This document shows, piece by piece, positions 19,499 to 20,227 of a stretch of DNA of 20,227 nt (position 1 is the stretch's first letter; each line of letters opens with the position of its first letter). The notes beneath the pieces are model-generated. The model saw nothing but the letters and a program-made list of their open reading frames with translations, had not been told where the DNA came from and ran no database searches. Where the stretch lies: the NCBI GenBank assembly GCA_041488155.1, contig JBGPOS010000068.1, forward strand, positions 1-20,227. The letters are read 5' to 3'. Source of the stretch: JBGPOS01 sp041488155. GTDB taxonomy: Bacteria > Chloroflexota > Dehalococcoidia > Tepidiformales > Tepidiformaceae. Made by a program: the position numbers and the translations under genes.

Positions 19499-20227
19499 CT
19501 AGCGCTTCTTGGTGTCGAAGACGTCTTCGAGCGACCAGGTAACCCGGCCGGCGATAGGCGTGCCGTCGCCCTTCTGGCGAACAATCAGCCGGTATTGGGC
19601 AACGTCGTCCTTGAGAGCGTCGATGAGCGCCACCTTCGCGGCAGCTTCAGGGGTCAGAGCGAGCGTGACGGAGATTGACTTTTCGTAGGTTGCACCGTCG
19701 CCGAGTGGGCTCCCTGCGGTGTTCGTCGCGCCGCTGGCTTGCTTGGCCCGTTGATCCAGGTTCGGCACAACCCTGACGATCGACTGCGCCACCGCCAGGA
19801 CCTCAACGTCCTGGGCGATCACGCCCGATAGCACGTCAGGCTTCTCCTGACCGGTCAGAGGGTCGGTCTTGCTGAGCGTCGTAATGCCGATCACGTCCAC
19901 TCGGTCGCCAGGCTGGACGAGGCCCGCTGCGATCCACGCCTCGTGCGGAACCTGGAGGGAGAGCGCCCGCATACCATCGGGCACCCTGAACGCCAGCGAG
20001 TTCTGTTCGTTGAAGCTGGTCACCTTGGCGTTGAGCACCTGTTCGCCCGTGTAGATCGGCCCGGTCGCCACCTTGCCTACCACGTCCTCGGGCTTGGTCG
20101 CGTGATTGGGCAGCACGGCACTGGCCGGGATCGCCCGCGTCGTCAGCATGTCGGCAGTGATCTTCTCGCCGACCTTGATGTCGCGCGTCATCACGACGAC
20201 CATCTCGCCGCCGCCCTCGACGTTGCC
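19499..20227 (-). CDS. cpaB: CpaB/RcpC-like Tad-pilus assembly protein (5' end outside window)
   Basis: The frame is open to the right edge of the window. The visible 242 residues begin with an SAF domain (VVVMTRDIKVGEKITADMLT, then LPNHATKPEDVVGKVATGPI), followed by the RcpC/CpaB region (ALSLQVPHEAWIAAGLVQPG, DRVDVIGITT and IAQDVEVLAVAQ) and a short C-terminal tail. CpaB proteins sit at the periplasmic side of the Tad pilus secretin and help its assembly. The N-terminal membrane anchor lies beyond the window, where further tad genes would be expected. The stop at 19499 is followed on the minus strand by a 153-base gap with no feature seen. Confidence 0.88.
   Translation of the reverse strand, partial: GNVEGGGEMVVVMTRDIKVGEKITADMLTTRAIPASAVLPNHATKPEDVVGKVATGPIYTGEQVLNAKVTSFNEQNSLAFRVPDGMRALSLQVPHEAWIAAGLVQPGDRVDVIGITTLSKTDPLTGQEKPDVLSGVIAQDVEVLAVAQSIVRVVPNLDQRAKQASGATNTAGSPLGDGATYEKSISVTLALTPEAAAKVALIDALKDDVAQYRLIVRQKGDGTPIAGRVTWSLEDVFDTKKR

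Overview
The window is GC-rich, densely coded bacterial DNA. A Tat-type, lipobox-bearing oligopeptide-binding protein, a Tad-pilus CpaB-like protein, an LPG-synthase-like membrane protein and a cyclase/STAND/TPR regulator together suggest a high-GC environmental bacterium. A Chloroflexota (Dehalococcoidia-like) or actinobacterial-type lineage is my best guess, from protein style only; no rRNA or intact tRNA is present to settle it.

Bases 1-7508 look like an integrated genetic element or the join of two. They begin with the C-terminal half of a tyrosine recombinase (1-456). A co-oriented, partly overlapping plus-strand block follows: a small unknown protein, a small basic protein, a large AAA+/SF3-like replicative ATPase (1376-3286), a TubC-docking-domain/zinc-ribbon protein and a helix-turn-helix protein resembling small terminase subunits. 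Next come a divergent pair, an XRE regulator and an Mrr-N/PD-(D/E)xK endonuclease, and then, on the minus strand, a small unknown protein and a complete second tyrosine recombinase (6576-7508). Between the ATPase and the TubC-like gene lies a cluster of GTTGCA/TGCAAC words around an A-rich tract, which looks like an iteron-type replication origin.

Bases 7707-10000 hold an orphan peptide-binding lipoprotein gene. A decayed second copy of only its signal-peptide end follows, then a small ORF and a short stretch that resembles an internally deleted initiator-tRNA gene behind a good promoter.

Bases 10048-14185 (minus strand) carry the most striking pair. One gene encodes a class III nucleotidyl cyclase fused to a STAND ATPase and TPR-like repeats. 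About 75 bp downstream is a signal-peptide-less subtilisin whose prodomain and catalytic domain are separated by 15 perfect NPLYG pentapeptides, encoded by synonymous-variant 15-bp units. The two could form a sensor/protease signalling or conflict module; this is inference.

Bases 14367-15776 are a scar region: a frameshifted, truncated GNAT acetyltransferase runs into zinc-ribbon and YD-repeat-like fragments, then an intact DinB-family gene, then another gene remnant. From 15818 the content becomes ordinary chromosomal: a PEP-utilising mobile-domain protein, an LPG-synthase-type membrane protein, a conserved small protein, and the 3' part of a CpaB-like Tad pilus gene that leaves the window.
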